Of a DNA stretch of 64,000 bases, positions 1 through 9,083 are shown in pieces (position 1 is the first letter of the stretch; every line of letters begins with the position of its first letter). The notes beneath the pieces are model-generated. The model was not told the origin of the DNA. It made no database searches and worked only from the letters and a program-made list of their open reading frames with translations. Made by a program: the position numbers and the translations under genes. The DNA comes from Rhizomicrobium sp. (GTDB lineage Bacteria > Pseudomonadota > Alphaproteobacteria > Micropepsales > Micropepsaceae). The DNA lies in the NCBI GenBank assembly GCA_037200385.1, contig JBBCGL010000001.1, positions 2,867,418 to 2,931,417 on the forward strand, in the 5' to 3' direction.

Positions 1-192
1 GACGAGATTGGTCGACAGGCGCTCGATGCCCACCTCGGCAAGCAGTTCGCCCGCGGCCTGGAGTATCGAATCATAGGTCGAACGCGCGCGGTCTTGGAGT
101 GGACGGGCGTTGGCATCGAGACGAACCTTGGGTCTCGTGGGCCGCCGCTTCTCCACCTTCTGGCGAGCAACACGGTTCCGAGTCTTTTGCAT
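1..192 (-). CDS. TetR-family regulator, N-terminal part (cut by window edge)
   Basis: Reading the minus strand from an ATG at 190-192 gives 64 codons that run off the window start. A basic Lys/Arg-rich leader (residues 1-30) is followed by a segment typical of the first helices of a TetR DNA-binding domain (STYDSILQAAGELLAEVGIE, about 38-57). The rest of the HTH and the ligand domain lie outside. It is divergent from the MFS gene at 376, so it probably represses that exporter and itself; this is inferred from position only. A 10-bp palindrome lies between the two genes. Confidence 0.75.
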   Translation of the reverse strand, partial: MQKTRNRVARQKVEKRRPTRPKVRLDANARPLQDRARSTYDSILQAAGELLAEVGIERLSTNLV

Positions 193-257
193 ATATCCCC
201 CAACAGGTCGTCATTCGCATCGCTGCGAAAGCCCGCAACATCGCGAAGGAACGATAG

Positions 258-267
258 AGTAGCTACT
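258..267. promoter_or_regulatory. Possible TetR operator (AGTAGCTACT)
   Basis: A perfect 10-bp palindrome, AGTAGCTACT, lies in the 183-bp region between the divergent TetR gene (start 192) and MFS gene (start 376). Short palindromes occur by chance, so assignment to this regulator rests on position alone. Confidence 0.3.
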
Positions 268-375
268 GCTACCATTCGCGGCTCCTCGCGCACAACGGCC
301 GAGAAGGGCGCGCTGGCGCCGCGCGATTCTCGCTGCTAGCCTTCACAAGCCAAAACTGCCGACGCGAAGGTCCTC

Positions 376-1632
376 ATGCAGCCCGCCTCCGAGATTGCCG
401 CGCCGGCTCTAGGTCCCGCTCCGACAGGTATCGCGGGCCTCGAGATCGAGGCCGGCTTCGCGCCGGAAGGGCCGAGCGATTCTTGGGTCGTCGTCGGCAG
501 CAGCATGGTGATCGGCACGGTCGCGCTGATGATATTGGGTATCCAGCCCATCCTGCTGGGAGCGCTGGCGCAGGAGGGGCGTGTCAACGAAGCGTCGCTC
601 GGGTGGCTCGCGACCGTCGAAGTCCTCGCCTTGGCGATCGGATCGGCGGTCGGAGCCCATGTGCTCAGCCGTGGCAAGATCGCGGCGAGGGTGGCCATCG
701 GGACCCTCCTGCTCGCGGCCTTGGATGCGGCGATCTACGCCTCGCATGGCTCCATCATGCTTTTCTTGACGCGCGGCGCCGCCGGCTTCGTCGAAGGCTT
801 CATCCTGGGTGCCGCGATCGTCGTCATAACCCACTCCAGACGCCCCGACCGCCTGAATGGATTGTTCCTGGCGCTGCAGACGATTCCGCAAGCGGTGCTG
901 GCCTATGCATTGCCGGCGTATCTTTTGCCGCGTATCGGCGCCGACGGCGGATTTGCGATTTTGGCTGTGCTTGCTGCGCTGTCGGCTGCAGCGGCGTTGG
1001 CGTTGACGGAGCGCGTCCCGCCGATTGCTGCGCAGGCACCTTCCGGCGGCAAGGTATGGACCTTGCCGGTACTTGGAATCCTGCTGGGCATCACATTGCA
1101 GAACGCTGCGATCGGCGGGGCTTGGGACTATGCCGAGAGGATAGCGGCGCAGTTCCATATTCCCGCGGACATCGCAGGCTCTGCGCTCGCCGTCAGCCTG
1201 CTGGCACAGGTTGCCGGAGCTTTTGCCGTGGCGGGCTTCGCGTGGCGCTTGCCCTTTCGCATCGTCACCGTGGTCGGCCCCCTCTGCCAAGCGATCGTGA
1301 TCGTGCTCATCGCGAGCGCGCAGTCGAATGCCGTCTACTTCATCGGGACAGGCTTGTTCGGACTGTTCTGGCTGGCGCTCAATCCGTTCCAGGTCGCTTT
1401 GTTGATAGATATGGAGCCGTCGCGCCGGGCGGTGATGCTTGGCACTGCCATCACCATTTTCGGGCTGAGCGCGGGGCCGTTCCTGTCGTCGTTTGGCGTG
1501 GCGCCCGGCGACGTGCGCGGCGCGTTCTATATCGCGGCCCTGCTCACGGCGCTCGGCGCGGCCGTTTTCGCGCTATCGATGACGCTCCACTATCGTGCCA
1601 AACCCGCGCGCGCGCGGAGCGGTGCCTTGTAG
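376..1632 (+). CDS. MFS transporter
   Basis: A 418-residue hydrophobic protein with about 12 predicted membrane segments starting near residue 40, after a polar N-terminal tail. The layout of two six-helix halves with a charged central loop (about residues 210-225) fits the major facilitator superfamily. It lies divergent from a TetR gene, an arrangement common for exporters of toxic or signalling compounds. The substrate cannot be read from the sequence. It ends 6 bp before the convergent end of the next TetR gene. Confidence 0.8.
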   Translation: MQPASEIAAPALGPAPTGIAGLEIEAGFAPEGPSDSWVVVGSSMVIGTVALMILGIQPILLGALAQEGRVNEASLGWLATVEVLALAIGSAVGAHVLSRGKIAARVAIGTLLLAALDAAIYASHGSIMLFLTRGAAGFVEGFILGAAIVVITHSRRPDRLNGLFLALQTIPQAVLAYALPAYLLPRIGADGGFAILAVLAALSAAAALALTERVPPIAAQAPSGGKVWTLPVLGILLGITLQNAAIGGAWDYAERIAAQFHIPADIAGSALAVSLLAQVAGAFAVAGFAWRLPFRIVTVVGPLCQAIVIVLIASAQSNAVYFIGTGLFGLFWLALNPFQVALLIDMEPSRRAVMLGTAITIFGLSAGPFLSSFGVAPGDVRGAFYIAALLTALGAAVFALSMTLHYRAKPARARSGAL

Positions 1633-1638
1633 GCCACC

Positions 1639-2304
1639 TCACCGTCCGGTCACGCGCTTGCCCTTCGTACCCACGAGACCATGGAGTGCGTCGGCAATGA
1701 CATCTTTGTAGATCGGTCGCATTCGAAGCCCGAGCGCTTTGGGAAGCGCCAACGCCAGCCTGCTGCTGGAAGCCGAAAAGTGCAGCAGGAAAACGCAGAC
1801 CGCCATCAGGTCCTCGGAATCCGCGGCCGGAAAGAACGGCCGCGCCATATCGTAAAATATCTGCGCATTCTTCAGCGAATCCTCGATGTCGAGCGCCTGC
1901 AATTCCGGGTCCGTCTGCACCAATGACCAGATATTGCGATAGAGCGGATCGCGCTGGTGCATTTCGAAATAAAGCTCGTAAACCGATTGCACGGTGAGGA
2001 CGAACTCCGCCGCCGTGGCCGCCGGCCAGATATGTTCGCGCAACATCGCTTCGACCTGGGCGAAGTGCTGCAGCAGAATGGCGCGATTGATCGCCCGCTT
2101 GTCTGCGAAATAGCGATACACGGCGCCGATGACCACGCCCGAGCGCCTCGCAATGTCGGACATCGTAACGGCGTCGCCCTTTTCGGCCGTCAGCGCCATG
2201 GCGGAGTCGAGAATGCGCTGCACCGTCTCTTTCGAGCGCGCCTGTTGTGCCTTCGGACGCCGGGATGGCCGCCTCGCTTTTTTGGTTGATCGCTGCCTTG
2301 TCAT
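1639..2304 (-). CDS. TetR/AcrR-family transcriptional regulator
   Basis: This 221-residue protein has a strongly basic leader (about 1-25) and a classic TetR HTH at about 27-72, with the motif VTMSDIARRSGVVIGAVYRYFADK. The C-terminal helical region (75-210) would bind a ligand and dimerise. The start at 2304 is 6 bp from a perfect 8-bp inverted repeat at 2310-2328, which also lies upstream of the divergent SDR gene at 2359. Autorepression and control of the SDR plus the permease-monooxygenase fusion is therefore likely (inference). Confidence 0.88.
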   Translation of the reverse strand: MTRQRSTKKARRPSRRPKAQQARSKETVQRILDSAMALTAEKGDAVTMSDIARRSGVVIGAVYRYFADKRAINRAILLQHFAQVEAMLREHIWPAATAAEFVLTVQSVYELYFEMHQRDPLYRNIWSLVQTDPELQALDIEDSLKNAQIFYDMARPFFPAADSEDLMAVCVFLLHFSASSSRLALALPKALGLRMRPIYKDVIADALHGLVGTKGKRVTGR

Positions 2305-2309
2305 GCAAA

Positions 2310-2328
2310 ACGTGATAATGTATCACGT
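2310..2328. promoter_or_regulatory. TetR-type operator, 8-bp inverted repeat
   Basis: The 19-bp sequence ACGTGATA-ATG-TATCACGT has two perfect 8-bp arms around a 3-bp centre. It lies in the 54-bp divergent gap between the TetR gene (2304) and the SDR (2359), where it could cover both promoters. Its size and symmetry are typical of a TetR dimer site. Confidence 0.72.
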
Positions 2329-2358
2329 ACCGACAATCAACCTCTGTGCGGACCGGCC

Positions 2359-3177
2359 ATGGCGAAGACGGCAATCATCACGGGCGGCGGCGGCGCAATT
2401 GCTCTCGCACTCTCTCGAAGGCTCGCCGAGCGCGGCTATGCGCTGATATTGGTGGATATGGACGCGGCCCGCCTCGAGGCCAACAAGGCGCAGTTGCCCG
2501 AGACGACGCAGACGGTCATCGCAGACTTGTCCAGCAGTCCCGGCTGCGAAGCCGTCGAGAGACTCATTATTGCCGAGCCAAGCTTGGACCTGCTGGTCAA
2601 CAACGCCGGCATCATCCGGCCGGGCAATATCGTCGACCTGCCCTTCGCTGAGATGGAACGTCATATCGCGATCAACTTGATCGCGCCGATGCGCTTCACC
2701 CGTGCAGCGGCGCGGACGATGGCAGAGCGGGGAAGCGGGACGATCCTGTCCATCGTTTCGGCCGCAGGTCTCGTCGCATTGCCCGGGAGCGCCGCGTACA
2801 GCGCGTCGAAATTCGGGCTGCGCGGCTATCTTACGGCCGCAAGCCTGGAACTCGCGCCAAAAGGCGTGAAGGTCGTCGGCGTGTTTCCCGGCGCAGTCGA
2901 TACGCCCATGCTGCGCTATGAGGCGACCCATGGCGGCTCGGTGCTCAACTTCCTCAACAAGGATGTGCTCAGCGTCGATGACGTCGCCGCCGCCTGTCTG
3001 CGCGCGATGGACGGCACGAAGCTGGAGACGCATCTGCCGTTCTGGGACAGCGTTACGGCGAAACTCGTCTCGATCGCGCCCGGCCTGTTGCCGCGGATGA
3101 TTCCCACTTTCCAGAAACAAGGCGAGAAGGGTCTCAAGCGCTTTCTCGACAGCCGCGGTCTCAAGGCCGACGCATAG
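2359..3177 (+). CDS. Short-chain dehydrogenase/reductase (SDR)
   Basis: A 272-residue classical SDR. The nucleotide-binding Gly motif is TGGGGAIA (8-15), the NNAG motif lies near residue 82, and the catalytic pair is Tyr147-x-x-x-Lys151 in YSASK. It would oxidise an alcohol or reduce a carbonyl with NAD(P)(H); the substrate is unknown. It lies 12 bp before the permease-monooxygenase fusion and probably forms an operon with it under the palindromic operator at 2310-2328. Confidence 0.88.
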   Translation: MAKTAIITGGGGAIALALSRRLAERGYALILVDMDAARLEANKAQLPETTQTVIADLSSSPGCEAVERLIIAEPSLDLLVNNAGIIRPGNIVDLPFAEMERHIAINLIAPMRFTRAAARTMAERGSGTILSIVSAAGLVALPGSAAYSASKFGLRGYLTAASLELAPKGVKVVGVFPGAVDTPMLRYEATHGGSVLNFLNKDVLSVDDVAAACLRAMDGTKLETHLPFWDSVTAKLVSIAPGLLPRMIPTFQKQGEKGLKRFLDSRGLKADA

Positions 3178-3189
3178 CAGACGGAAACC

Positions 3190-6033
3190 ATGGACACCTC
3201 ACTTCGCGCCATCGCGCGCTCTTTCGAGACCGGTAAGCATCGGCGCATTCTCTCCACGCCGCGTATCATTTTTCTCGTCGTGGCCGCTGCCGCGCCGCTC
3301 GCCGCGATGATCGGAAATCTTCCGATCGCGCTCAGCCGCGGAAATGGCGGGGGTGTGCCCGCCGCATTCCTCTTCGCAACACTGACACTCATCTGCTTTT
3401 CGGTCGGATATGCCGCGATCAGCCGCCGGATCGTCAGCACCGGCGCCTTCTTCACCTATGTGGCACGCGGCCTCGGCAAGCCGCTCGGGGTGGGCGCGGC
3501 ATTCATCGCAATGATCGCCTATGTAAGCTTCACGATCGGCATGGCCGCCTTCTTTGGCTATTTCCTTGCACTCGCCCTGGCGCCGCTGGGCGCGACCCTT
3601 TCCTGGCTCGTCTATGGCGTCGTGGGCATCGCGATCGTCGGCGCTCTCGGCTATCGCTCCATCGACCTGTCGTCGCGCATCCTGGGCGCGTTGATGGCGG
3701 CGGAGATTCTCGTTCTCGCGATCTTCGATCTTGCAGTGATCGGCCAGAAGGGCTTGATGGCCTTCCCGCTGAGATCTTTTTCTCCCAGCATGATTTTCGC
3801 GCCGGGCTTCAGCGTGGCGCTTATGTTCGCGTTCACGTCCTTCATCGGCTTCGAGTCTGCTGCGCTCTACGGGGAAGAGGCGAAAGACCCGAAGCACAGC
3901 ATTCCGCTCGCCACCTATGCTGCCGTATTCCTGATCGGCGTGTTCTATCTCTTCACCGCTTGGACGACCGTCGGCGCGCTGACGGTCGACCGTGCCGCCA
4001 GCGAAGCGGCATCGGCCGGCGGCATGCTGATGTTCAGCCTGTTCACGCGATATTGCGGCCAGACGATGTCAGCCGTGTCCGCACTTCTCGTCTGCACCTC
4101 GATTTTGGCGTCCTATCTGGCGATCCACAACGCCGCGGCACGCTATCTCTTCGCGCTGAGCCGCGAGAAATTGCTGCCGCATTTCCTGGGCCAGTTTCAT
4201 CCTGCGCGCTACGCCCCGTCGAATGCGAGCCTTACGGTCAGCGGCCTGACGACGATCTGCGTCGGAGCCTTCGCCCTGAGCGGGGTGGATCCTTATCTGG
4301 CCGGAATTCCGGTGCTGATCGGAACGGGCACGTTGGGCATCATCGTTCTCCAGGCGCTTGCGGCATTGGCAATCATCGCCTGGCTCGCGTCGCGCAAGAT
4401 GCTCGTCAACGTCTGGCTGCTCGTCGCATCGGTGATCGGCGCCGGTGGCCTCGTTCTGGCGTCCATTCTGGTCTCGATCAACTTTCCGCTTCTGGCCACG
4501 GCAAACCTGTCCTGGGTGAAATGGCTGCCCGCGATTTATCCCGCAGCGATCGCCGCCGGCGTCGTCTTTGCCTATTGGTTGCGCGCCAACAGGCCCGCTC
4601 ACTACAGCGTGCTGGCCGAGGCGGACCTTAGAGCCGAAAGCGCGCGGCGGATTCCCACCGACGTACATTATGAAGGCCGCTATTGCATCGTTGGCGCGGG
4701 CCCCTGCGGCCTGCTCGCTGCGCGCGCGTTCCGCCTGGCCGGTATTCCCTACGATCAGTTCGAGCGGCATAGCGACGTCGGCGGCATCTGGGACATCGAT
4801 AATCCCGGCACGTCGATGTACGAGTCGGCGCACTTCATCTCGTCGAAATACACGTCGAATTTCTACGGGCTGCCGATGCCGGACGACTATCCGGACTATC
4901 CCAGCTATCGCCAGCTTCTCGCCTATATCCGCGATTTCGCGGAACGGTTCGGCCTGCGGAAAGCCATTACCTTCAATACGGAGGTCCGTCATGCGGAGCC
5001 GGTCGGCGCCAATGCCGAAGGGGGCTGGCGCGTCACGCTCTCGACCGGCGAAAGCCGTCTCTATCGCGGCATGATCTGCGCCAATGGCGTGACCTGGCAC
5101 GCCAGCCTGCCCGACTATCCCGGCCTCGAACGGTTCAAGGGCGATGTTCTGCACACCGTGGATTATCGCAGCGCCGATCTCTTCCGCGGCCGTCGCGTGC
5201 TGATCGTGGGTGCCGGGAATTCCGGCGTCGACATCGCCTGCGATGCAGCGCGCGCGGCCGACGCAGCCTTCATCAGCGTGCGCCGCGGCTATCGCTTCGT
5301 GCCCAAGCATATTTTCGGTGTGCCGACCGACGTCTTCCTGAGCGGCGTCCACCCGCCCGAAGGCGTGGTGATACCCGACGACCCGAGCAAAATGCTGGAC
5401 GCCGTCGTCGGCGACCTGACGCGCTACGGCCTTCCCGCGCCCGACCACAAGGCATTGGAATCGCACCCCATCATGAACACGCAGATTCTGCACTATCTCG
5501 CGCATGGCGACCTGAAAGCCAAACGCGATGTGAAGACATTCACGGAAACCGGCGCAATATTCACAGACGGCAGCGAGGAGACGTTCGATCTCATCCTCTT
5601 CGCGACGGGCTACAACTACAAGATTCCCTACCTGGACGAGTCTCTCTTCACATGGAAGCAGGGACATCCGGAGCTCTATCTGAACATCTTCCACCGCCGC
5701 CTGCATGGCCTGGCGGTGGTGGGCTTCGTGGAGTTCGCTTCGGCGGGCTACCAGCGCTTCGACGAAATGGCGCAAATGGCGGCGATGGATGCCTGGATCG
5801 CGGAGAGCGGCAAAGGCAGGGCGGATTGGGACCGGCTGAAGCATGAGGATGTCCCCAATCTCCGGGGGACGAAGAACTACGTCGCTTCACCCAGGCACGC
5901 CAATTATGTCGACGTCGCGGTCTATCGCCGCGTCCTTGCCGAGCGGCGCGAACAGTTCGGCTGGCCAGATCCCGATGACGCACTTTACGAGCCGCTCTTG
6001 GACGGCGACCCGACGACGGCGGTGCCAAGCTAA
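3190..6033 (+). CDS. Fusion protein: APC-family permease + flavin-containing monooxygenase
   Basis: A single open frame of 947 residues joins two normally separate proteins. Residues 1 to about 470 are a hydrophobic APC-superfamily (amino acid/polyamine/organocation) permease with roughly 12 membrane segments. A short linker (about 470-495) leads into a complete flavin monooxygenase. Its FAD site is GAGPCG (502-507), its FMO signature F-x-G-x-x-x-H-x-x-x-Y runs from F649 through H655, and its NADPH site is GAGNSG (674-679). The long frame without interruption and both intact nucleotide sites argue for a functional fusion rather than an assembly error. Family knowledge suggests import of an amine or amino acid followed by N- or S-oxygenation at the inner membrane (inference). 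It follows the SDR by 12 bp. Confidence 0.88.
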   Translation: MDTSLRAIARSFETGKHRRILSTPRIIFLVVAAAAPLAAMIGNLPIALSRGNGGGVPAAFLFATLTLICFSVGYAAISRRIVSTGAFFTYVARGLGKPLGVGAAFIAMIAYVSFTIGMAAFFGYFLALALAPLGATLSWLVYGVVGIAIVGALGYRSIDLSSRILGALMAAEILVLAIFDLAVIGQKGLMAFPLRSFSPSMIFAPGFSVALMFAFTSFIGFESAALYGEEAKDPKHSIPLATYAAVFLIGVFYLFTAWTTVGALTVDRAASEAASAGGMLMFSLFTRYCGQTMSAVSALLVCTSILASYLAIHNAAARYLFALSREKLLPHFLGQFHPARYAPSNASLTVSGLTTICVGAFALSGVDPYLAGIPVLIGTGTLGIIVLQALAALAIIAWLASRKMLVNVWLLVASVIGAGGLVLASILVSINFPLLATANLSWVKWLPAIYPAAIAAGVVFAYWLRANRPAHYSVLAEADLRAESARRIPTDVHYEGRYCIVGAGPCGLLAARAFRLAGIPYDQFERHSDVGGIWDIDNPGTSMYESAHFISSKYTSNFYGLPMPDDYPDYPSYRQLLAYIRDFAERFGLRKAITFNTEVRHAEPVGANAEGGWRVTLSTGESRLYRGMICANGVTWHASLPDYPGLERFKGDVLHTVDYRSADLFRGRRVLIVGAGNSGVDIACDAARAADAAFISVRRGYRFVPKHIFGVPTDVFLSGVHPPEGVVIPDDPSKMLDAVVGDLTRYGLPAPDHKALESHPIMNTQILHYLAHGDLKAKRDVKTFTETGAIFTDGSEETFDLILFATGYNYKIPYLDESLFTWKQGHPELYLNIFHRRLHGLAVVGFVEFASAGYQRFDEMAQMAAMDAWIAESGKGRADWDRLKHEDVPNLRGTKNYVASPRHANYVDVAVYRRVLAERREQFGWPDPDDALYEPLLDGDPTTAVPS

Positions 6034-6068
6034 GCTTTCTGACGACCCACGCGCCTGGGAGCCGCGCG

Positions 6069-7457
6069 TCAAGGACCGAACATCACGACCTTGGATTGGG
6101 TCATTTCGGAAAGAGCGAAGCGCACGCCTTCGCGGCCCATGCTGCCCTGTTTGAAACCGCCGAAGGGCATGGCGTCCAGGCGGAAATCGGACGAATCGTT
6201 GATCATGACGCCAGACGCCTGAAGCGATTTTGTGGCCGTGAGGGCGCGGTTCAGATCGGTGGTGAAGATCGCGGCATGCAGGCTTGCATCGCATGCATTC
6301 GCCAGCGCCAACGCGGCGTCTATATCGGGGACGGATTCGATCGAAACCATCGGACCGAACGCCTCATCGCGCCAGGCGGACGCCGCATGCGGCGTGTCCA
6401 GCAACACCGTCGGCGTCATCAATGCTCCCCTTGCACTGCCGCCCGCGAGCAGCCTGGCACCGCGGCGAACGGCGTCGCCGACAAGCTCCATCGCGCGCGC
6501 GGCATGTGCGGCTGAGATCATCGGTCCCATGTCGGTGGCTTCGTCCAGTGGATCGCCGACCATCAACGCCCGCGTCCGCGCCACAAATGCGTCGACGAAC
6601 CGCGACGCGATGCTCTGCTCCACGAAAATGCGCTGTACGCCGACGCAGTTCTGTCCTGCCGCCCAGAACGCACCCGAGACGGAATTTTCGACGGCCTTTT
6701 CGAGATCGCAGTCGGCCATGACCATCACAGGTGCATTCCCGCCAAGGTCCATGGCATAGCGCTTGACCCCACCTGCCTGGACGATCTTGGCGGCCGCTGC
6801 CATGCCGCCAGTGAAGGAGACCATGCGGACGGCGGGTGCGCCGGCGAGACGCGATGCAGCAAGCGGTCCGCCAGTGAGAATGGAGAAAATATCGGGAGGC
6901 AGACCGGCTGCGGCAAAGAGTTTGGCGAGCCGAATCGCGCTCAGCGGCGCAAGTTCGGACGGTTTCAGCAAGATGGCATTGCCGCCGGCGATCGCCGGGC
7001 CGACCTTATGCGCGACCAGATTGAGCGGGTCGTTGTAGGGCGTGATGCCCGCGATCAGGCCCAAGGGCTCGTAAGTGAAATAGCCGATCCGCCCCTCATT
7101 GCCGGAAAAGGAGTCAAACGGCACGACTTCGCCGGCCAGGCGTCGCGCCTCGGCAGCGGAAAGATGGAGCGTGTTGACCGCACGGCGTACCTCCTTGCGC
7201 GCCTGCCGGATTGTCTTGCCGGCCTCCCGGACGATCAACCGGGCCGCCCCTTCGGCTTCCTCTTCGAGCAGCCAAGCCGTCCGATCCAGAATTTCGCCAC
7301 GGGCGGCGCGACTGAGGCCTGCGGAGACCTCGGCCGCCTCCTGCGCCGAGGCGACGGCATCATCGACGTCCGCCGGCGAAGCGCTCGGCAGTTCCGCCAG
7401 CAACGTGCCGTCATAGGGATTGGCGACGACGATGCGGTCCGCCGGTTCTGCGCTCAT
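6069..7457 (-). CDS. NAD(P)-dependent aldehyde dehydrogenase
   Basis: A 462-residue aldehyde dehydrogenase starting at the ATG at 7457, which overlaps the homoserine dehydrogenase stop by 4 bp (ATGA). The active-site nucleophile is Cys271 in GQNCVGVQR, a form seen in lactaldehyde- and phosphonoacetaldehyde-type ALDHs. The usual Glu of the ELGGN motif is Asp237 here (DLGGN), which is unusual because that residue acts as general base. Coupling to homoserine dehydrogenase suggests the substrate may be aspartate semialdehyde or a related aldehyde (inference). Confidence 0.88.
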   Translation of the reverse strand: MSAEPADRIVVANPYDGTLLAELPSASPADVDDAVASAQEAAEVSAGLSRAARGEILDRTAWLLEEEAEGAARLIVREAGKTIRQARKEVRRAVNTLHLSAAEARRLAGEVVPFDSFSGNEGRIGYFTYEPLGLIAGITPYNDPLNLVAHKVGPAIAGGNAILLKPSELAPLSAIRLAKLFAAAGLPPDIFSILTGGPLAASRLAGAPAVRMVSFTGGMAAAAKIVQAGGVKRYAMDLGGNAPVMVMADCDLEKAVENSVSGAFWAAGQNCVGVQRIFVEQSIASRFVDAFVARTRALMVGDPLDEATDMGPMISAAHAARAMELVGDAVRRGARLLAGGSARGALMTPTVLLDTPHAASAWRDEAFGPMVSIESVPDIDAALALANACDASLHAAIFTTDLNRALTATKSLQASGVMINDSSDFRLDAMPFGGFKQGSMGREGVRFALSEMTQSKVVMFGP

Positions 7458-8485
7458 GACATAGACCCCGCGATCTCGATCAGGTCGGACAGCAACGCGT
7501 ATGCCGTCTCGACACGCCCGGCACCCGGCCCGATGATCGTCGTCGCGCCGAGCGGCTCGCTCATCACGCTCAGGGCGTTGGTCGCTCCCGTGACGGCCGC
7601 GAGCGGATCGGCGAGCGGCAGGAGCATGGTCTCGACACTCGCGCGCAACGCGCCATCCTCGTCCCATCCGGCCTGGCCGATCAGTTTCCAGCGTAGACCG
7701 GATGCAGGCGCGGATCGGACCGCCTGCGCGTCGATCGCTCCGATGCCGCGACAGGGGATGTCGGAAGGGCGGATGTCGGTCCCGAGGAGGGAATTGGCGA
7801 GGATCGCCACTTTGAGCCGGACGTCGTGACCCTCCAGATCGGCGGTCGGATCGGCCTCCGCGTAGCCGGCGGCCTGCGCCTCGATGACCGCGTCCTGCAG
7901 CGATGCACCGGCTTCCATTCGCCCCAACACATAGTTCGAAGTGCCGTTCAGGATGCCGCGAAACCCCGTGAAGCGCGCACCGGGGAAACACGTCCGTACG
8001 GTGCGCAACACGGGCGTGCCGCTCATGACCGCACCCTCGAAGCGGAACAACACGCCCCGCGCTTTCGCCAGCGCATCGAGGCGGGCAAGGCCGAACGTCA
8101 CCGGCCCTTTGTTGGTGGTCGCGACGGACTTGCCGGCCGCCAAGGCCATCGCGCATAGCGACAGGGCCGGCTCGCCATCGACCACATCGGTAAAGCTCGC
8201 CTCCACCAGCACGTCGACGACATCGCTCGCGGCGAGTGCCTCGTTGTCGATGCGGCTGGCGCCGGGCAGACCGTTCAGCGCACCACTTTCAGAACCCATC
8301 GCCGCCAGTGCGGACAAAGATAGGCCGGCGGGCGCAAAGGCCGAGCCGAAGCGCAGATCCGTCACGCCGACCACGCAAAAGCGGTTCCCCTGCGTCTTCT
8401 CCCGCGCATGAAGCAGTTCGGCCAGAGCACGACCGACACCGCCATATCCGACCAGCGCGAGCCGCAGGGTTTTAGGATCTGTCAT
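7454..8485 (-). CDS. Homoserine dehydrogenase lacking the ACT domain
   Basis: A 343-residue protein with the NAD(P) motif GYGGVG (13-18), the substrate/cofactor motif TNKGPV, and the family pattern G-x-D-x-x-x-K in EGHDVRLKVAILA near the active site. Most biosynthetic homoserine dehydrogenases are about 430 residues with a C-terminal ACT domain for threonine feedback. That domain is absent here, which suits a catabolic enzyme oxidising homoserine to aspartate semialdehyde. Overlap with the ALDH gene supports sequential oxidation. It could alternatively be a biosynthetic enzyme without feedback control. Confidence 0.85.
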   Translation of the reverse strand: MTDPKTLRLALVGYGGVGRALAELLHAREKTQGNRFCVVGVTDLRFGSAFAPAGLSLSALAAMGSESGALNGLPGASRIDNEALAASDVVDVLVEASFTDVVDGEPALSLCAMALAAGKSVATTNKGPVTFGLARLDALAKARGVLFRFEGAVMSGTPVLRTVRTCFPGARFTGFRGILNGTSNYVLGRMEAGASLQDAVIEAQAAGYAEADPTADLEGHDVRLKVAILANSLLGTDIRPSDIPCRGIGAIDAQAVRSAPASGLRWKLIGQAGWDEDGALRASVETMLLPLADPLAAVTGATNALSVMSEPLGATTIIGPGAGRVETAYALLSDLIEIAGSMS

Positions 8486-8600
8486 GAGCTATGCTCCGCT
8501 TTGGCAAGCGGACGATAGCGTTCGCGCGCGTTGGGGCGAGCAAGCGATACGTGCGCCGTGCGCGCCACCGCGATCGTTCCGTTCGTCTGCGCGCGAAACG

Positions 8601-9059
8601 TCAGTCGAGAGCGACGACGGTTTCTAGAGCCATGGCGGTAACCGTATCGCGGGCACCGCTCAGGCGGGCGAGGTTTCGCCAGATCTCACCGACCCGCTCC
8701 TGCGTCGCGGCGCGCACGATCGCGAGGATGTCCAGTTCCCCGCTCAGTACCCAGCAGCCGCGCACCTCCGCCGTCGCACGCAAAAAGGAGAGCACATCGC
8801 TGCCGCGCAATCGATCGCGCCGTTGGATCATGAGGATCGATATGAAGTCGCGTGGCGGCGGCACTCGCTTCAACGTGTAGCCGGAGATCGTTCCGTCCTG
8901 CTCCATGCGCTGGATCCGCAAGGTCACCGCGCTTCGGGAAAGTCCGATACGATTGGCGATCGTCTGGCTCGGAAGGCGCGCGTTGCGTGCGAGCTCGGCC
9001 AGTATCAGCCGGTCATGGGCATCGAGCAACCGTGGCCGGTCCGTCACGTCAGGCGACAT
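8601..9059 (-). CDS. Lrp/AsnC-family transcriptional regulator
   Basis: A 152-residue protein with an N-terminal winged HTH (about 10-60, containing LPSQTIANRIGLSRSAVTLR) and a C-terminal RAM/AsnC ligand domain (about 70-145). Lrp/AsnC proteins sense amino acids. It lies between the alpha/beta hydrolase (24 bp upstream) and homoserine dehydrogenase (115 bp downstream), all on the minus strand. Control of the homoserine dehydrogenase-ALDH pair in response to an amino acid is the natural inference. Confidence 0.88.
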   Translation of the reverse strand: MSPDVTDRPRLLDAHDRLILAELARNARLPSQTIANRIGLSRSAVTLRIQRMEQDGTISGYTLKRVPPPRDFISILMIQRRDRLRGSDVLSFLRATAEVRGCWVLSGELDILAIVRAATQERVGEIWRNLARLSGARDTVTAMALETVVALD

Positions 9060-9083
9060 CGGCGCCCTGCACCTGCAGGGTGC

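Noticed and set aside
4069-5844. A 591-residue minus-strand open frame
   Set aside because: It lies antisense to the permease-monooxygenase fusion, with His/Arg/Gln-rich composition and no motif.
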